NCBI RefSeq assembly: GCF_021404405.1
Contig: NZ_JABFTV010000001.1
Coordinates: 558,001 to 622,000, forward strand
Direction of reading: 5' to 3'
From: Billgrantia aerodenitrificans
GTDB taxonomy: Bacteria; Pseudomonadota; Gammaproteobacteria; Pseudomonadales; Halomonadaceae
DNA length: 64,000 nucleotides
Position 1 is the first letter of the stretch, and every line of letters begins with the position of its first letter. This document shows, piece after piece, positions 47,037-57,303 of this stretch. The position numbers were made by a program, and so were the translations under genes. A model generated the notes under the pieces. It searched no databases, was not told the origin of the DNA, and saw nothing but the letters and a program-made list of their open reading frames with translations.

Positions 47037-49373
47037 ATGATGCAACTAGCCGTGCTATCGGGATTCGTGCTGGCCGCCTTTGCGCCGTTGCTGCACCGCT
47101 GGTTCGGTGGGCGTGCCAGCTTCGTGCTGGCCGCGTTTCCGGCCGCGCTGGCACTCTGGTTCCTGGGCCAGGTGCCGACGGTGATGCGCGGCGAAGTACT
47201 CTTTCTCGAACTCGACTGGGTGCCGTCGCTGGGCATGAGCCTGAGCTTCGTCATCGATGGCCTGGCGCTGTTGTTCGCGCTGCTGATCACCGTGATCGGC
47301 ACCTTCGTGCTGATCTATGCGGGCGGCTATCTCAAGGGGCATCGCGATCTGGTGCGCTTCCACATCGTCATCCTGGCCTTCATGGTGTCGATGCTGGGCC
47401 TGGTGTTGGCCGATGGCCTGCTGACCCTGTTCGTGTTCTGGGAACTGACCAGCATCACCTCTTACCTGCTGATCGGCTTCAGCCATGCCGACATCGAGGC
47501 GCGCAAGTCGGCGCGTCAGGGGCTGTTCGTCACCTTCGCCGGCGGGCTGGCGCTGATGGCGGGGCTGGTGCTGTTGGGCAACGCCAGTGGCAGCTGGTCG
47601 CTGGCCGAGATCAGCGCCGGCGGCATCGACCTGCGCGAGCACGATCTCTACCTGCCGATGCTGCTGTGCCTGCTGCTGGCGGCCTTCACCAAGTCGGCGC
47701 AGTTCCCGTTCCACTTCTGGTTGCCCAATGCCATGGCCGCCCCCACGCCGGTGTCGGCCTATCTGCACTCGGCCACCATGGTCAAGGCGGGCATCTACCT
47801 GCTGGCCCGCCTGCATCCGAGCCTCGGCGGCACCGAGGCGTGGGTCGGCATTCTGTCGGTGGTCGGTGCCCTGACCATGTTCACCGGCGCCTTCCTGGCC
47901 ATCCGTCACACCAACATCAAGAAGATGCTGGCCTACTCCACGGTGATGGCGCTCGGCACCCTGACGATGCTGCTCGGTATCGGCACCGAGGGGGCGTTGA
48001 TCACCTTCGTCACCTTCCTGCTCGCCCACTCGCTGTACAAGGGCGCGCTGTTCATGGTGGCCGGTATCCTCGATCACGAGACCGGCACCAAGGACATCAC
48101 CGCCATGGGCGGCTTGCGACCGCTGATGCCGGTGACGGCGGTGGTTGCCGTCATCGCCGCGCTGTCGCTGGCCGGGGCGCCACCGCTGTTCGGCTTCATC
48201 GCCAAGGAGATGATGTTCGAGGCGGCCCTCGATGCGCAGACCTTCGGCTGGCTGGTGCTGCTGCTGGCCTTCGTCTCGGCGTTTTTGACCATCGCCGTGG
48301 CTGCGATCATCGCGCTGCGGCCGTTCTTCGGCGAGCGTCGGGCGACGCCGCGGGTGGCGCACGAGGCGCCGCTGTCGATGCTGCTGGGCCCGGCCTGTCT
48401 GGCGGCGCTGTCGCTGCTGCTCGGCGTGGTGCCGGTGATCGCCGGCATGGGGGTGCTCACGGCAGCCGCCTCGGCGGTCATGGGCGAGCCGGTGACCGTC
48501 TACCTCTCCTTGTGGCACGGCATCAATCTGCCGCTGGTCATGTCGATCGTGACCCTGGCGCTGGGCTACCTGCTGTTCAAGCGCTGGGACCGCGTGCGCG
48601 CTCATCTGGCACGGCTCGATCCGGTCATGGCGCGCGGCCCGGAAGCGGGCTACGAGGCGTTCATGCACTGGATCACGGTGGTGTCCGAGTGGCAGACCCG
48701 TATTCTGCAGAACGGCTACATGCGCAATTACATCCTGGTGATGGTGCTGGTGCTGATCGCGCTGCTGGGCAACTCGCTGCTGCTCAGGCATCCGCTGGAG
48801 ATCGCCTTCGAACTCGACGTGCGCTTCCACGAAGTGGTGGTGGTCGCCATGATGGTGCTCGGCGCATTGTTCGCCGCCGTCGCCCGCTCGCGGCTCAGCG
48901 CGGTGGTGTCGGTGGGCATCATGGGCTTCTCCATCGCGCTCACCTTCATCCTGTTCAGCGCTCCGGACCTGGGTATCACTCAGCTGCTGGTGGAAACCCT
49001 GACGGTCATCCTGCTGGTGCTGGTGCTGTTCCGCCTGCCGCGCTTCGCCAGCCTGTCGACGCCGCTGGAGCGGGTGCGTGACGTGCTGGTGGCGGGCAGC
49101 GTGGGCGTGCTGGTCACGCTGTTGATCCTTACCGCCTGGGGCATCGACCAGTTCGTGCCGATCTCCGAGTACATGATCGAGAACAGCGTGCCGCTGGCCC
49201 ACGGGCGCAACATCGTCAACGTGATCCTGGTCGATTACCGCTCGCTGGATACCTTGGGCGAGATCTTCGTGCTGGCCCTGGCCGCCATCGGGGTCATCGC
49301 CATGCTCAAGCTGAGGGCGCCGGTGAAGCCGGCCAAGCCGACGGCGCAGGAGAAGGAGTCGAGCCATGGTTAA
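47037..49373 (+). CDS. mrpA: Mrp antiporter subunit A (right operon)
   Basis: The 778-residue protein is an MrpA with the NuoL-like antiporter core. Key residues lie in [16 protein letters not shown] (glutamate) and [17 protein letters not shown] (lysine), with HSATMVKAG and a C-terminal extra domain. Unlike the left operon it lacks a fused MrpB, which follows as a separate gene overlapping by 8 bases. This marks a group 1 (seven-gene) Mrp. An AGAAGGGA site precedes the ATG; a second ATG follows at once. Confidence 0.94.
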   Translation: MMQLAVLSGFVLAAFAPLLHRWFGGRASFVLAAFPAALALWFLGQVPTVMRGEVLFLELDWVPSLGMSLSFVIDGLALLFALLITVIGTFVLIYAGGYLKGHRDLVRFHIVILAFMVSMLGLVLADGLLTLFVFWELTSITSYLLIGFSHADIEARKSARQGLFVTFAGGLALMAGLVLLGNASGSWSLAEISAGGIDLREHDLYLPMLLCLLLAAFTKSAQFPFHFWLPNAMAAPTPVSAYLHSATMVKAGIYLLARLHPSLGGTEAWVGILSVVGALTMFTGAFLAIRHTNIKKMLAYSTVMALGTLTMLLGIGTEGALITFVTFLLAHSLYKGALFMVAGILDHETGTKDITAMGGLRPLMPVTAVVAVIAALSLAGAPPLFGFIAKEMMFEAALDAQTFGWLVLLLAFVSAFLTIAVAAIIALRPFFGERRATPRVAHEAPLSMLLGPACLAALSLLLGVVPVIAGMGVLTAAASAVMGEPVTVYLSLWHGINLPLVMSIVTLALGYLLFKRWDRVRAHLARLDPVMARGPEAGYEAFMHWITVVSEWQTRILQNGYMRNYILVMVLVLIALLGNSLLLRHPLEIAFELDVRFHEVVVVAMMVLGALFAAVARSRLSAVVSVGIMGFSIALTFILFSAPDLGITQLLVETLTVILLVLVLFRLPRFASLSTPLERVRDVLVAGSVGVLVTLLILTAWGIDQFVPISEYMIENSVPLAHGRNIVNVILVDYRSLDTLGEIFVLALAAIGVIAMLKLRAPVKPAKPTAQEKESSHG

Positions 49374-49797
49374 GTCCGGTACGCTGATACTGCACACGGC
49401 GGCGCGTATCCTGATGCCGCTGCAGCTGCTGTTCTCCGTGTTCCTGCTGCTGCGTGGCCACGACGAGCCCGGCGGCGGTTTCATCGCCGGGCTGGTGGCG
49501 GCGGGGGCCTTCACGCTCTACCTGTTCGCCTTCGGCGTCAGCGCCACCCGCGAGGTGCTGCGCATGGTCGACCCCCGCGATCTGATCGGCATGGGGTTGC
49601 TGCTCGGCATGATCTCGGTGTTCCCCGCCTGGTTCGTCGATCAGCCCTTCCTCACCGCCCAGTGGTGGACGATCCCGGGCGTCGATTTCTACGCCTCGAC
49701 CCCGCTGATCTTCGACATCGGGGTCTATCTCGCCGTGCTGGGCTCGGTACTGGCCATGGTCATGACGCTGATGGAGGTGGACAAGGATGAACCTTGA
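49366..49797 (+). CDS. mrpB: Mrp antiporter subunit B (right operon)
   Basis: This 143-residue membrane protein has four helices and the MrpB hallmark [15 protein letters not shown]. The conserved [11 protein letters not shown] lies near the end. It is encoded separately here and fused to MrpA in the left operon. The start overlaps mrpA by 8 bases; an AAGGAG site lies just upstream. Confidence 0.94.
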   Translation: MVKSGTLILHTAARILMPLQLLFSVFLLLRGHDEPGGGFIAGLVAAGAFTLYLFAFGVSATREVLRMVDPRDLIGMGLLLGMISVFPAWFVDQPFLTAQWWTIPGVDFYASTPLIFDIGVYLAVLGSVLAMVMTLMEVDKDEP

Positions 49798-49848
49798 GCA
49801 CGTGGGCGCTGCGGGTGCCTCATCCACGACTTCGGAGGGAGGAACGCG

Positions 49849-50192
49849 ATGGAACCGGTAATGGCCGTGGCCGTTGGCCTGCTCTATGCGGCCGCCATCT
49901 TTCTCATGTTGCGGCGTTCGATCGTCAAGCTGGTGATCGGGCTGATGCTGCTCTCCAACGCCGCCAATCTGCTGATCTTCACCACTGCCGGCATGACCCG
50001 CGGCGCGCCGCCGCTGATCCCCGAGGGGCTCGCGGCGCCGTTGGGCCCGGTGGCCGACCCCTTGCCCCAGGCCGTGGTATTGACCGCCATCGTGATCGCC
50101 TTCGGCGTGTTGGCGTTCGCCGTGGTGCTGATTCGCCGGGCCTACGAAATCGTCAAGGCCGATGACCTGGACAAGATGAAGGAAACCGATAC

Positions 50193-50196
<4 letters not shown>
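49849..50196 (+). CDS. mrpC: Mrp antiporter subunit C (right operon)
   Basis: This 115-residue NuoK-like subunit has three helices and the motif [17 protein letters not shown]. It starts 51 bases after mrpB, with a GGAGGGAGG site, and its stop overlaps the GTG of mrpD. The [14 protein letters not shown] loop distinguishes it from the left-operon copy. Confidence 0.94.
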
Positions 50197-51763
<1,567 letters not shown>

Positions 51764-51767
<4 letters not shown>

Positions 51768-52237
51768 CGGGAGCTATCTGGAACCTGCTGCTGGCGATGG
51801 CCTGGGTCATCCTTTCCGGCGACTTCTCGGGGCTCAACCTGGTGGTCGGGCTGGTCTTCGGCTACATCACCCTGGTACTGATCGAACCGCAGGTCGACGC
51901 CCTGACCGGCTATCCGGCGCGGGTGCCGCGGATCCTCAGATTCCTCGGCTTCTTCATCAAGGAGCTGGTGCAGGCCAACCTGCGGGTCGGGTTCGATATC
52001 CTGACTCCGCCCTGGCACATGAAGCCGGGGGTGATCGCCATGCCCCTCGAGGCGCGCACCGAGCTGGAGATCACCATGGTCGCCAACCTGATCTCGCTGA
52101 CCCCGGGCACCTTGAGCCTGGACGTTTCCGACGACCGCAAGGTGCTCTACATCCACGCCATGTTCCTCGACGATGAAGAGGAGCTGCGCCGCAACCTCAA
52201 GGAAATGGAATACCGTGCACTGGAGCTGTTCCGTTGA
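51764..52237 (+). CDS. mrpE: Mrp antiporter subunit E (right operon)
   Basis: This 157-residue protein has the MrpE order: two N-terminal membrane helices, then the soluble domain with NLISLTPGTLSLDV. It overlaps mrpD by 4 bases. It differs from the left-operon MrpE over most of its length, so the two operons are not a recent duplication. Confidence 0.93.
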
Positions 52238-52264
52238 GTACGCCAAGGCCGAGTGGGGAGTGAT

Positions 52265-52534
52265 ATGGCTACAGTGATTCTGATAAGCCAGGTGCTGATG
52301 GGCATCGCTCTGATCCTGGCCTTCGTGCGTGTCGTGAGAGGTCCCAGCCTGCCCGACCGAGTGGTGGCGCTGGAGCTGTTCGCCAGCATCGTGGTGGGGT
52401 TGGTGGGCGTCTATGCCATTCGCACCGACGTCTCCAGCTTTCTGGATGCCGCCATCGTGATCGCGCTGATGGGCTTTCTGGCCGCCATCGGCTTTGCCCG
52501 TTTCCTGGAGCGTGGAGGACCGCGGGATGATTGA
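52265..52534 (+). CDS. mrpF: Mrp antiporter subunit F (right operon)
   Basis: This 89-residue protein has three membrane helices and the motif RVVRGPSLPDRVVALELF. The GGGGAG site supports ATG 52265, although an in-frame GTG lies at 52253. It overlaps mrpG by 8 bases. Confidence 0.92.
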   Translation: MATVILISQVLMGIALILAFVRVVRGPSLPDRVVALELFASIVVGLVGVYAIRTDVSSFLDAAIVIALMGFLAAIGFARFLERGGPRDD

Positions 52535-52931
52535 GACCATCAAGGGCTTTCTGATCCTCACCGGTGCCATCTTCATGCTGCTGGCAGCGCTGGGTATTCT
52601 GCGTCTGCCCGATCTGCTCACTCGCATGCATGCCACCACCAAGGCGGCGGCGCTGGGAGTGATCCTGATCATGCTGGCGGTGGCCGTGCATTTCGGAGAG
52701 GTGGCGGTGGTGGCGCGGGCCTTCGCCATCATCGTCTTCGTGTTGATGACCGCGCCGGTGGCGGCTCACGTGATCGGCCGGGCGGGCTACTTCGTCGGCT
52801 CCAAGCTGTGGAGCGGTACGGTGAAGGACGAGCTCAGACCCAACTACGACCCGCTCACTCACGAACTCAAGAGCGGTCTGGAAACGGATAGCAACGCGGT
52901 GCATCAGCCGCGCGAGAACGACCCCAAGTGA
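52527..52931 (+). CDS. mrpG: Mrp antiporter subunit G (right operon)
   Basis: This 134-residue protein has three membrane helices and the MrpG motifs LLTRMHATTKAAALG and MTAPVAAHVIGRAG. A moderately acidic tail ends it. A GGAGGACC site lies 5-10 bases upstream. It closes the seven-gene operon. Confidence 0.92.
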   Translation: MIETIKGFLILTGAIFMLLAALGILRLPDLLTRMHATTKAAALGVILIMLAVAVHFGEVAVVARAFAIIVFVLMTAPVAAHVIGRAGYFVGSKLWSGTVKDELRPNYDPLTHELKSGLETDSNAVHQPRENDPK

Positions 52932-52937
52932 GGTAAG

Positions 52938-52972
52938 GCACGCGGTTACACAAAGCGACGCTTTCCGCGTGC
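52938..52972 (+). terminator. nested hairpin after the right Mrp operon
   Basis: An outer stem GCACGCGG/CCGCGTGC (52938-52945 with 52965-52972) encloses an inner hairpin AAAGC-GAC-GCTTT (52952-52964). It starts 6 bases after mrpG. No T-run follows, so termination is likely but not certain. Confidence 0.55.
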
Positions 52973-53042
52973 GGCAGGGCTGGTCTGAAGACCGCTTCTG
53001 CGCCATTATCGGTGGCCTTCGACGTGAAAGGAATACCGCGCC

Positions 53043-54347
53043 ATGATTCGTCCTCTGTTCCCAGTCGCTCTACTCACCCTGGCTCTTGCCGGGTGTCAAT
53101 CCGGCTCCATCACGCCCGTGCAGGAGGCGGCGGCCGACGAGCGCCCGCCGAGCGCTGCCGATTCGAGTGCCGCTTCGGCATCCAGCAATGCCACCGCACC
53201 TGCCCGCAGCGAGGCGGAGCCCGCCCCACCTGCCGACTTCCAGGCCTGGCTGCGCGACTTCCGTCGTCAGGCTCGGGCGGAGGGCATCAGCGAGGCGACC
53301 CTGTCGCGGGCGCTGGATGGTGTGCGTTACCGGCCGCGTGTCATCGAACTCGACCGTTCCCAGCCAGAGTTCGTACGTCCCATCTGGCAGTATCTCGAGA
53401 CGGCCGTTTCCCAGGCGCGTGTGAGCCAGGGGCGGGCCAAGCTGGCCGAGCATCGCGACACGGCTCGGCGCATGGAGCAGCGTTACGGCGTGCCGGCCGA
53501 AATCATCGTGGCGATCTGGGGCATCGAGAGCAACTACGGCGGCAATTTTGGCGATTTTTCTACCCTGGAAGCGCTGGCGACCCTGGCCTTCGACGGCCGG
53601 CGCAGCGATTTCGCTCGCGGTGAATTGCTGGCCGCGCTGCGCATCATCGAGGCCGGCGACATTGCACCCGAGCGCATGGTCGGCTCCTGGGCCGGCGCCA
53701 TGGGCCACACCCAGTTCATTCCTTCCAGCTTCGAGGCTTACGCGGTGGATGGTGACGGCGACGGTCGCCGTGATATCTGGGGCAGCATCCCGGACGTGAT
53801 GGCTTCTACCGCCAACTACCTGGCGCGGGCGGGTTGGCAGCCCGGCCAGCCCTGGTTCGTCGAGGTGCGGCTGCCGAGTGATTTCGACTATGCCCAGACC
53901 GAACTTACCACGCGGCGTTCGAGCCAGGAGTGGGCGGCACAGGGGGTAAGCCGTCTCGGCGGTGGCAGCCTGCCGGCCTTCGACCAGGCCTCAGTGCTGG
54001 CCCCGGCGGGCGCCCAAGGGCCGGCCTTCCTGGTGGGTCCCAACTACCGTGCCATCCTGCGCTACAACAACGCCACCAGCTATGCCTTGGCAGTGGGCAC
54101 CCTGGCCGACAGGATCGCGGAACGAGATGGTATCCGCAGTGACTGGCCGCGCGACGAGCAGCCGCTCTCGCGCAGTCAGGTACGTGAGATGCAGCAGGCG
54201 CTCAATGCCCGTGGCTTCGATGTCGGTGCGCCTGATGGTGTGATGGGGCCGAATACCCGGCGCGGCCTGCGCGATTACCAGCGCAGCATCGGCGTCACGC
54301 CGGACGGCTTCGCGACCTTGAGCTTGCTGCAGCGGCTGCAGCGTTGA
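53043..54347 (+). CDS. mltB: lytic murein transglycosylase with peptidoglycan-binding domain
   Basis: This 434-residue lipoprotein cleaves the glycan strands of peptidoglycan. It has a lipobox (LALAGC, Cys18), a low-complexity Ala/Ser/Pro linker, and a family 3 (MltB) catalytic domain with the glutamate in AIWGIESNYGG. MGHTQFIPSSFEAYA follows. A C-terminal peptidoglycan-binding domain (about residues 375-434, QQALNARGFDVGAPDG) ends it. That domain is absent from E. coli MltB and brings it closer to the SltB-type enzymes of pseudomonads. Its own promoter is not obvious. Confidence 0.92.
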   Translation: MIRPLFPVALLTLALAGCQSGSITPVQEAAADERPPSAADSSAASASSNATAPARSEAEPAPPADFQAWLRDFRRQARAEGISEATLSRALDGVRYRPRVIELDRSQPEFVRPIWQYLETAVSQARVSQGRAKLAEHRDTARRMEQRYGVPAEIIVAIWGIESNYGGNFGDFSTLEALATLAFDGRRSDFARGELLAALRIIEAGDIAPERMVGSWAGAMGHTQFIPSSFEAYAVDGDGDGRRDIWGSIPDVMASTANYLARAGWQPGQPWFVEVRLPSDFDYAQTELTTRRSSQEWAAQGVSRLGGGSLPAFDQASVLAPAGAQGPAFLVGPNYRAILRYNNATSYALAVGTLADRIAERDGIRSDWPRDEQPLSRSQVREMQQALNARGFDVGAPDGVMGPNTRRGLRDYQRSIGVTPDGFATLSLLQRLQR

Positions 54348-54355
54348 ACCGGTGA

Positions 54356-54385
54356 CCCCGCTCTGACCGGTGAGCCAGAGCGGGG
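54356..54385 (+). terminator. hairpin after mltB
   Basis: A perfect 10-bp stem CCCCGCTCTG/CAGAGCGGGG (54356-54365 with 54376-54385) with a 10-base loop lies 8 bases after the stop codon. There is no T-run. Confidence 0.65.
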
Positions 54386-54430
54386 CGCCAGTTATGGCAA
54401 GATGAGGCGCTTAACAAGCTGCGGGCTTCA

Positions 54431-54573
54431 GGAAACGCTGAACAAATCGGCGAGCGAGATGAAGCGCAAGGCGCACGGAGCACAGGAACCGGAGCCTATG
54501 GGGTATAGGTGAGGATTCCGCGCACCGCGCAACGCAGCGATTCGCTCGCGCAGGCATTTGTGCAGTGTTTTCC
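54431..54573. repeat. 143-bp palindromic MITE-like element
   Basis: The ends are an imperfect inverted repeat: GGAAACGCTGAACAAAT at the left and, read from the right end inward, GGAAAACACTGCACAAAT. A second matched block, GCGAGCGA, lies inside both ends. The interior continues as an imperfect palindrome up to an apex CCTAT-GGGGT-ATAGG near the centre. The whole element could fold into one long hairpin. It has no coding capacity. It ends exactly before the stop codon of the PRC-barrel gene. It looks like a non-autonomous mobile element or a family of dispersed intergenic repeats. Confidence 0.6.
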
Positions 54574-55158
54574 TTAGTTGTTGGTCCAGCGATCCAGGGT
54601 TTCACTGATAGTACGTCCAGCCCGTTCGGCGCCTTCCTGGGTGCGCTCCCAGGCCTGTTCGGCTCCTTCGCCGACGCGATCGGCGCCGCGACGGGTCTGC
54701 TGCCAGGCGCTGTCGGCGCCTTCTCCGGCGCTATGCCACGCCTCGCGGGTGCGCTCGCGCGCCATGTCCCACCACTCCTGGTCGTAGCGCGGCATGGCCT
54801 CCAGCGACTCCGGATCGGCATCGACGATGATGTCATGGACCGTTTCGCCATCATCCTCGTAGTTGATCAGCCGGTAGTGGGCGTTGGTGATCACCAGGTA
54901 GTCGCCATTCTCTACCAGGTTGGCGTCAGGGCGAACGACGATGGCATGTACCTGCCGATCATCGCCGAGCAGAATATCGACCACCTCGCCCGGCTGGCTG
55001 TCCGGTGCCGCCTCGAAATGCACCTCGGCATCGAAGAGCGCCCGGGAGGAGTAGAGCCCCTGAGGCTCGAACTGCGCCTGTACGCCAGTGGCAAGGCCGG
55101 TAAGCAGCAGGCCGGCCGAGGCGGAAATGAGCATCCTTTTCATGCGGGGGTATGTCAT
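54574..55158 (-). CDS. secreted PRC-barrel protein with repetitive C-terminal tail
   Basis: This 194-residue protein has a Sec signal peptide (cleavage near VQAQ, about residue 28) and a PRC-barrel domain (about residues 40-115; VVDILLGDDRQVHAIVVR). A helical tail with alanine-, glycine-, arginine- and glutamate-rich repeats follows (GEGADSAWQQTRRGAD, then GEGAEQAWERTQEGAE). The pattern suggests an amphipathic or coiled-coil surface. The function is unknown. The start at 55158 is supported by AAGGAG about 9-14 bases upstream; a longer upstream frame lacks support. Confidence 0.82.
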   Translation of the reverse strand: MTYPRMKRMLISASAGLLLTGLATGVQAQFEPQGLYSSRALFDAEVHFEAAPDSQPGEVVDILLGDDRQVHAIVVRPDANLVENGDYLVITNAHYRLINYEDDGETVHDIIVDADPESLEAMPRYDQEWWDMARERTREAWHSAGEGADSAWQQTRRGADRVGEGAEQAWERTQEGAERAGRTISETLDRWTNN

Positions 55159-55271
55159 CGTTTCGCTCTCCTTATCCTTGGTGACACGAATAGTGTAGTA
55201 AATGTAACAATGTTCGGGCGGCTGTGACATGCCGCGGCAGACTGAGCATCGACGACAAAGGAGCTATCGTC

Positions 55272-55880
55272 ATGAAGAGAGTGTACCGGAAAGATTCGGC
55301 TCGAAAGTTGCGTAACCGGCTATTGGCAACGGTGGGCGCGCTGTTGCTGGCGGGGCCGGCCATGGCAGAGGAGCCGGTCGTGTACGGCTGGGTCGAGAAG
55401 AGTACGCTCGAACCCTGGGGGGTCGAAGTCAAGGCCAAGCTGGACAGCGGCGCCCTGACCTCTTCTCTGGATGCCCGCGATATCGAGACCTTCGACAAGA
55501 ACGGCGAGGAGTGGGTGCGCTTTCGCCTGGAATTGACCGATGAGGCCAGCGGCGAGCCGTTCGAGGAGAGCCTGGAGCTGCCGCTCTACCGCGACATTCG
55601 CGTGCGCGGGGCCGGCGGTCGCGACGAGCGTCCGGTGGTGCTGATGAAGATCTGCATGGGCGATACCATCCACGAGGAGCAGTTTAGCCTGCGTGACCGG
55701 GAAGAGATGCACTACCCGCTGCTGCTGGGTAGGCGCACCATCGGCCATCTGGGCCTGCTCGACGTCACTCGCACCTTCCTCAATTCGCCCGACTGCGGCG
55801 ACGATGCTGAGGTGATGCGCTACGAGGGCGAGGACGAGGGCGACATCGAGGACGACGATGTCGAGGACGACGAGGCCTGA
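55272..55880 (+). CDS. RimK-associated ATP-dependent zinc protease-like protein
   Basis: This 202-residue secreted protein has a Sec signal peptide (AGPAMAEE, cleavage about residue 33). A retropepsin-like aspartic-protease-fold domain follows, with VKAKLDSGALTSSLDAR as the active-site-like motif. The family (PF05618) is named after RimK-linked proteins, but its enzymatic reaction is uncertain. The C-terminal tail is strongly acidic (EGEDEGDIEDDDVEDDE), common in halophile proteins. The AAAGGAG site fixes the start. Confidence 0.85.
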   Translation: MKRVYRKDSARKLRNRLLATVGALLLAGPAMAEEPVVYGWVEKSTLEPWGVEVKAKLDSGALTSSLDARDIETFDKNGEEWVRFRLELTDEASGEPFEESLELPLYRDIRVRGAGGRDERPVVLMKICMGDTIHEEQFSLRDREEMHYPLLLGRRTIGHLGLLDVTRTFLNSPDCGDDAEVMRYEGEDEGDIEDDDVEDDEA

Positions 55881-55896
55881 TTCTGCCTGCCAGGCA

Positions 55897-56610
55897 TCAG
55901 AACAGCCGGGCGAGCAGGGCGACCACGGCGGTTTCCACCCGCAGGATGCGGGGGCCAAGATGGATGCCCTCGCAGCCCGCCTCGAGCAGCCGCTCCACCT
56001 CATACGGGATGAAACCGCCCTCGGGCCCGATGAGCAGCACGCAGGGCTCGCTCAGGCCGGTGGGGCAGGGATTGGGCATGCCCGGGTGGGCGACGAGCCC
56101 GCGGCGGCCGTCGAGCAGCAGCGGTAGCCGCTCCTCGACGAAGGGGCGAAAGCCCTTGGCCACGCTGACGTCGGGCAGTACCGTGTCCCGCGCCTGCTCG
56201 AGGCCCAGCACCAGGTGCTCGTGAATCTTCGCCGGCTCGAGCTCCGGCGACTGCCAGTAGCTCTTCTCCACCCGACGGGTATGCAGCAGGGTGATCCGTT
56301 TCACCCCCATGGCGGTGACATGCTCGAGGCTTCTGGCCAGCATGCGCGGGCGCGGCAGGGCCAGCACCAGGTGCACCGGCAGCGCCGGCGGCGGGGGCGT
56401 GTCGAGCGCCTCGAGCGTAAAGCGGGCTTCATCGTCGGAGAGCAGCGTGAGCTCACCGCGACCGATGCCGCCGCCCTGTATGCCCAGGGCCAGGACGTCG
56501 CCGACCCGGGCGCGATGCACTTCCTTCAGGTGACGCAGGCGGCGCGGGTCGCGCAAGCACGCCAGGCGGTCGTGCCGGATATCTTCCGGAGCCAGCAGAA
56601 TCAGGTTCAT
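55897..56610 (-). CDS. rsmE: 16S rRNA (uracil-1498-N3) methyltransferase RsmE
   Basis: RsmE methylates U1498 of 16S rRNA in the decoding region. The 237-residue protein has an N-terminal PUA-like domain (HLKEVHRARVGD) and a C-terminal SPOUT knot with LLIGPEGGFIPYEV and LGPRILRVETA. The start at 56610 is chosen for MNLILLAPE and a GAGG site; upstream in-frame codons extend into the promoter region of the divergent phaR. Confidence 0.95.
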   Translation of the reverse strand: MNLILLAPEDIRHDRLACLRDPRRLRHLKEVHRARVGDVLALGIQGGGIGRGELTLLSDDEARFTLEALDTPPPPALPVHLVLALPRPRMLARSLEHVTAMGVKRITLLHTRRVEKSYWQSPELEPAKIHEHLVLGLEQARDTVLPDVSVAKGFRPFVEERLPLLLDGRRGLVAHPGMPNPCPTGLSEPCVLLIGPEGGFIPYEVERLLEAGCEGIHLGPRILRVETAVVALLARLF

Positions 56611-56633
56611 CGGGCCTCGTTTGTCGCTTCGAT

Positions 56634-56661
56634 TTGCAAGGGCGGTAGCGCGGTGCACAAT
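56634..56661 (+). promoter_or_regulatory. sigma70 promoter of phaR
   Basis: TTGCAA (56634-56639) and CACAAT (56656-56661) are separated by 16 bases, about 37 bases before the GTG start of phaR. Confidence 0.5.
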
Positions 56662-56704
56662 AGCAGCCAAGGGCAAACCTGCCTTTCCCATAAGGAGTGC
56701 CGTC

Positions 56705-57181
56705 GTGCGCGTGATTCGCAAGTATGCCAACCGCAGGCTCTATGATACCCAACAGAGCCGCTATGTAACGCTGGAAGATCTGCGGCGCCTGATTCTCGAC
56801 GAGGAGCCGTTCCGCGTCGAGGATGCAAAGTCCGGTGAGGACCTGACCCGTACCATTCTGCTGTCGATCATCATCGAGCAGGAGCAGGCTGACGGTGAGG
56901 CCGAGGTCTTTTCCAACGATCTGCTGGCCCAGTTTATCCGTGTCTATGACATGGCACAGCCGCTGCCGCTGGCCCGTTATCTGGAGCAGGGCACCCAACT
57001 GATGCTCGAGCAGCAGAAGCGCATGCAGGATCAGTGGCAGCAGGCGATGCGCCACTCGCCCATGGAGCTAATGCGCGAAATGGCCGAGGAGAACATGCGC
57101 TTCTGGCAGCAGGCGATCGGCCAGGGACAGCCGGGCAAGCCGGAGCCGAAGGACAGCTCGGACAAGGAAGACGACAAGTAG
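56705..57181 (+). CDS. phaR: polyhydroxyalkanoate synthesis regulator PhaR
   Basis: PhaR represses phasin and polyhydroxyalkanoate genes when granules are absent. The 158-residue protein has the N-terminal DNA-binding motif RKYANRRLYDTQQSRYVTL, the downstream FSNDLLAQFIRVYD segment, and a glutamine-rich coiled C-terminal region. The GTG at 56705 with AAGGAG 7 bases upstream fixes the start. No PHA synthase or phasin lies in the window. Confidence 0.92.
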   Translation: MRVIRKYANRRLYDTQQSRYVTLEDLRRLILDEEPFRVEDAKSGEDLTRTILLSIIIEQEQADGEAEVFSNDLLAQFIRVYDMAQPLPLARYLEQGTQLMLEQQKRMQDQWQQAMRHSPMELMREMAEENMRFWQQAIGQGQPGKPEPKDSSDKEDDK

Positions 57182-57303
57182 GCAGGCTGCGCGGGGCGGC
57201 GTCCGGGGCCGCTTTCTGCCATAATGCCGCGACGTCTTATAGCCGAATGCCAGGTTCGCCGCATGGTCGGGCCTGATCGGTACGAAACAGGAAAAGCAAG
57301 CGG

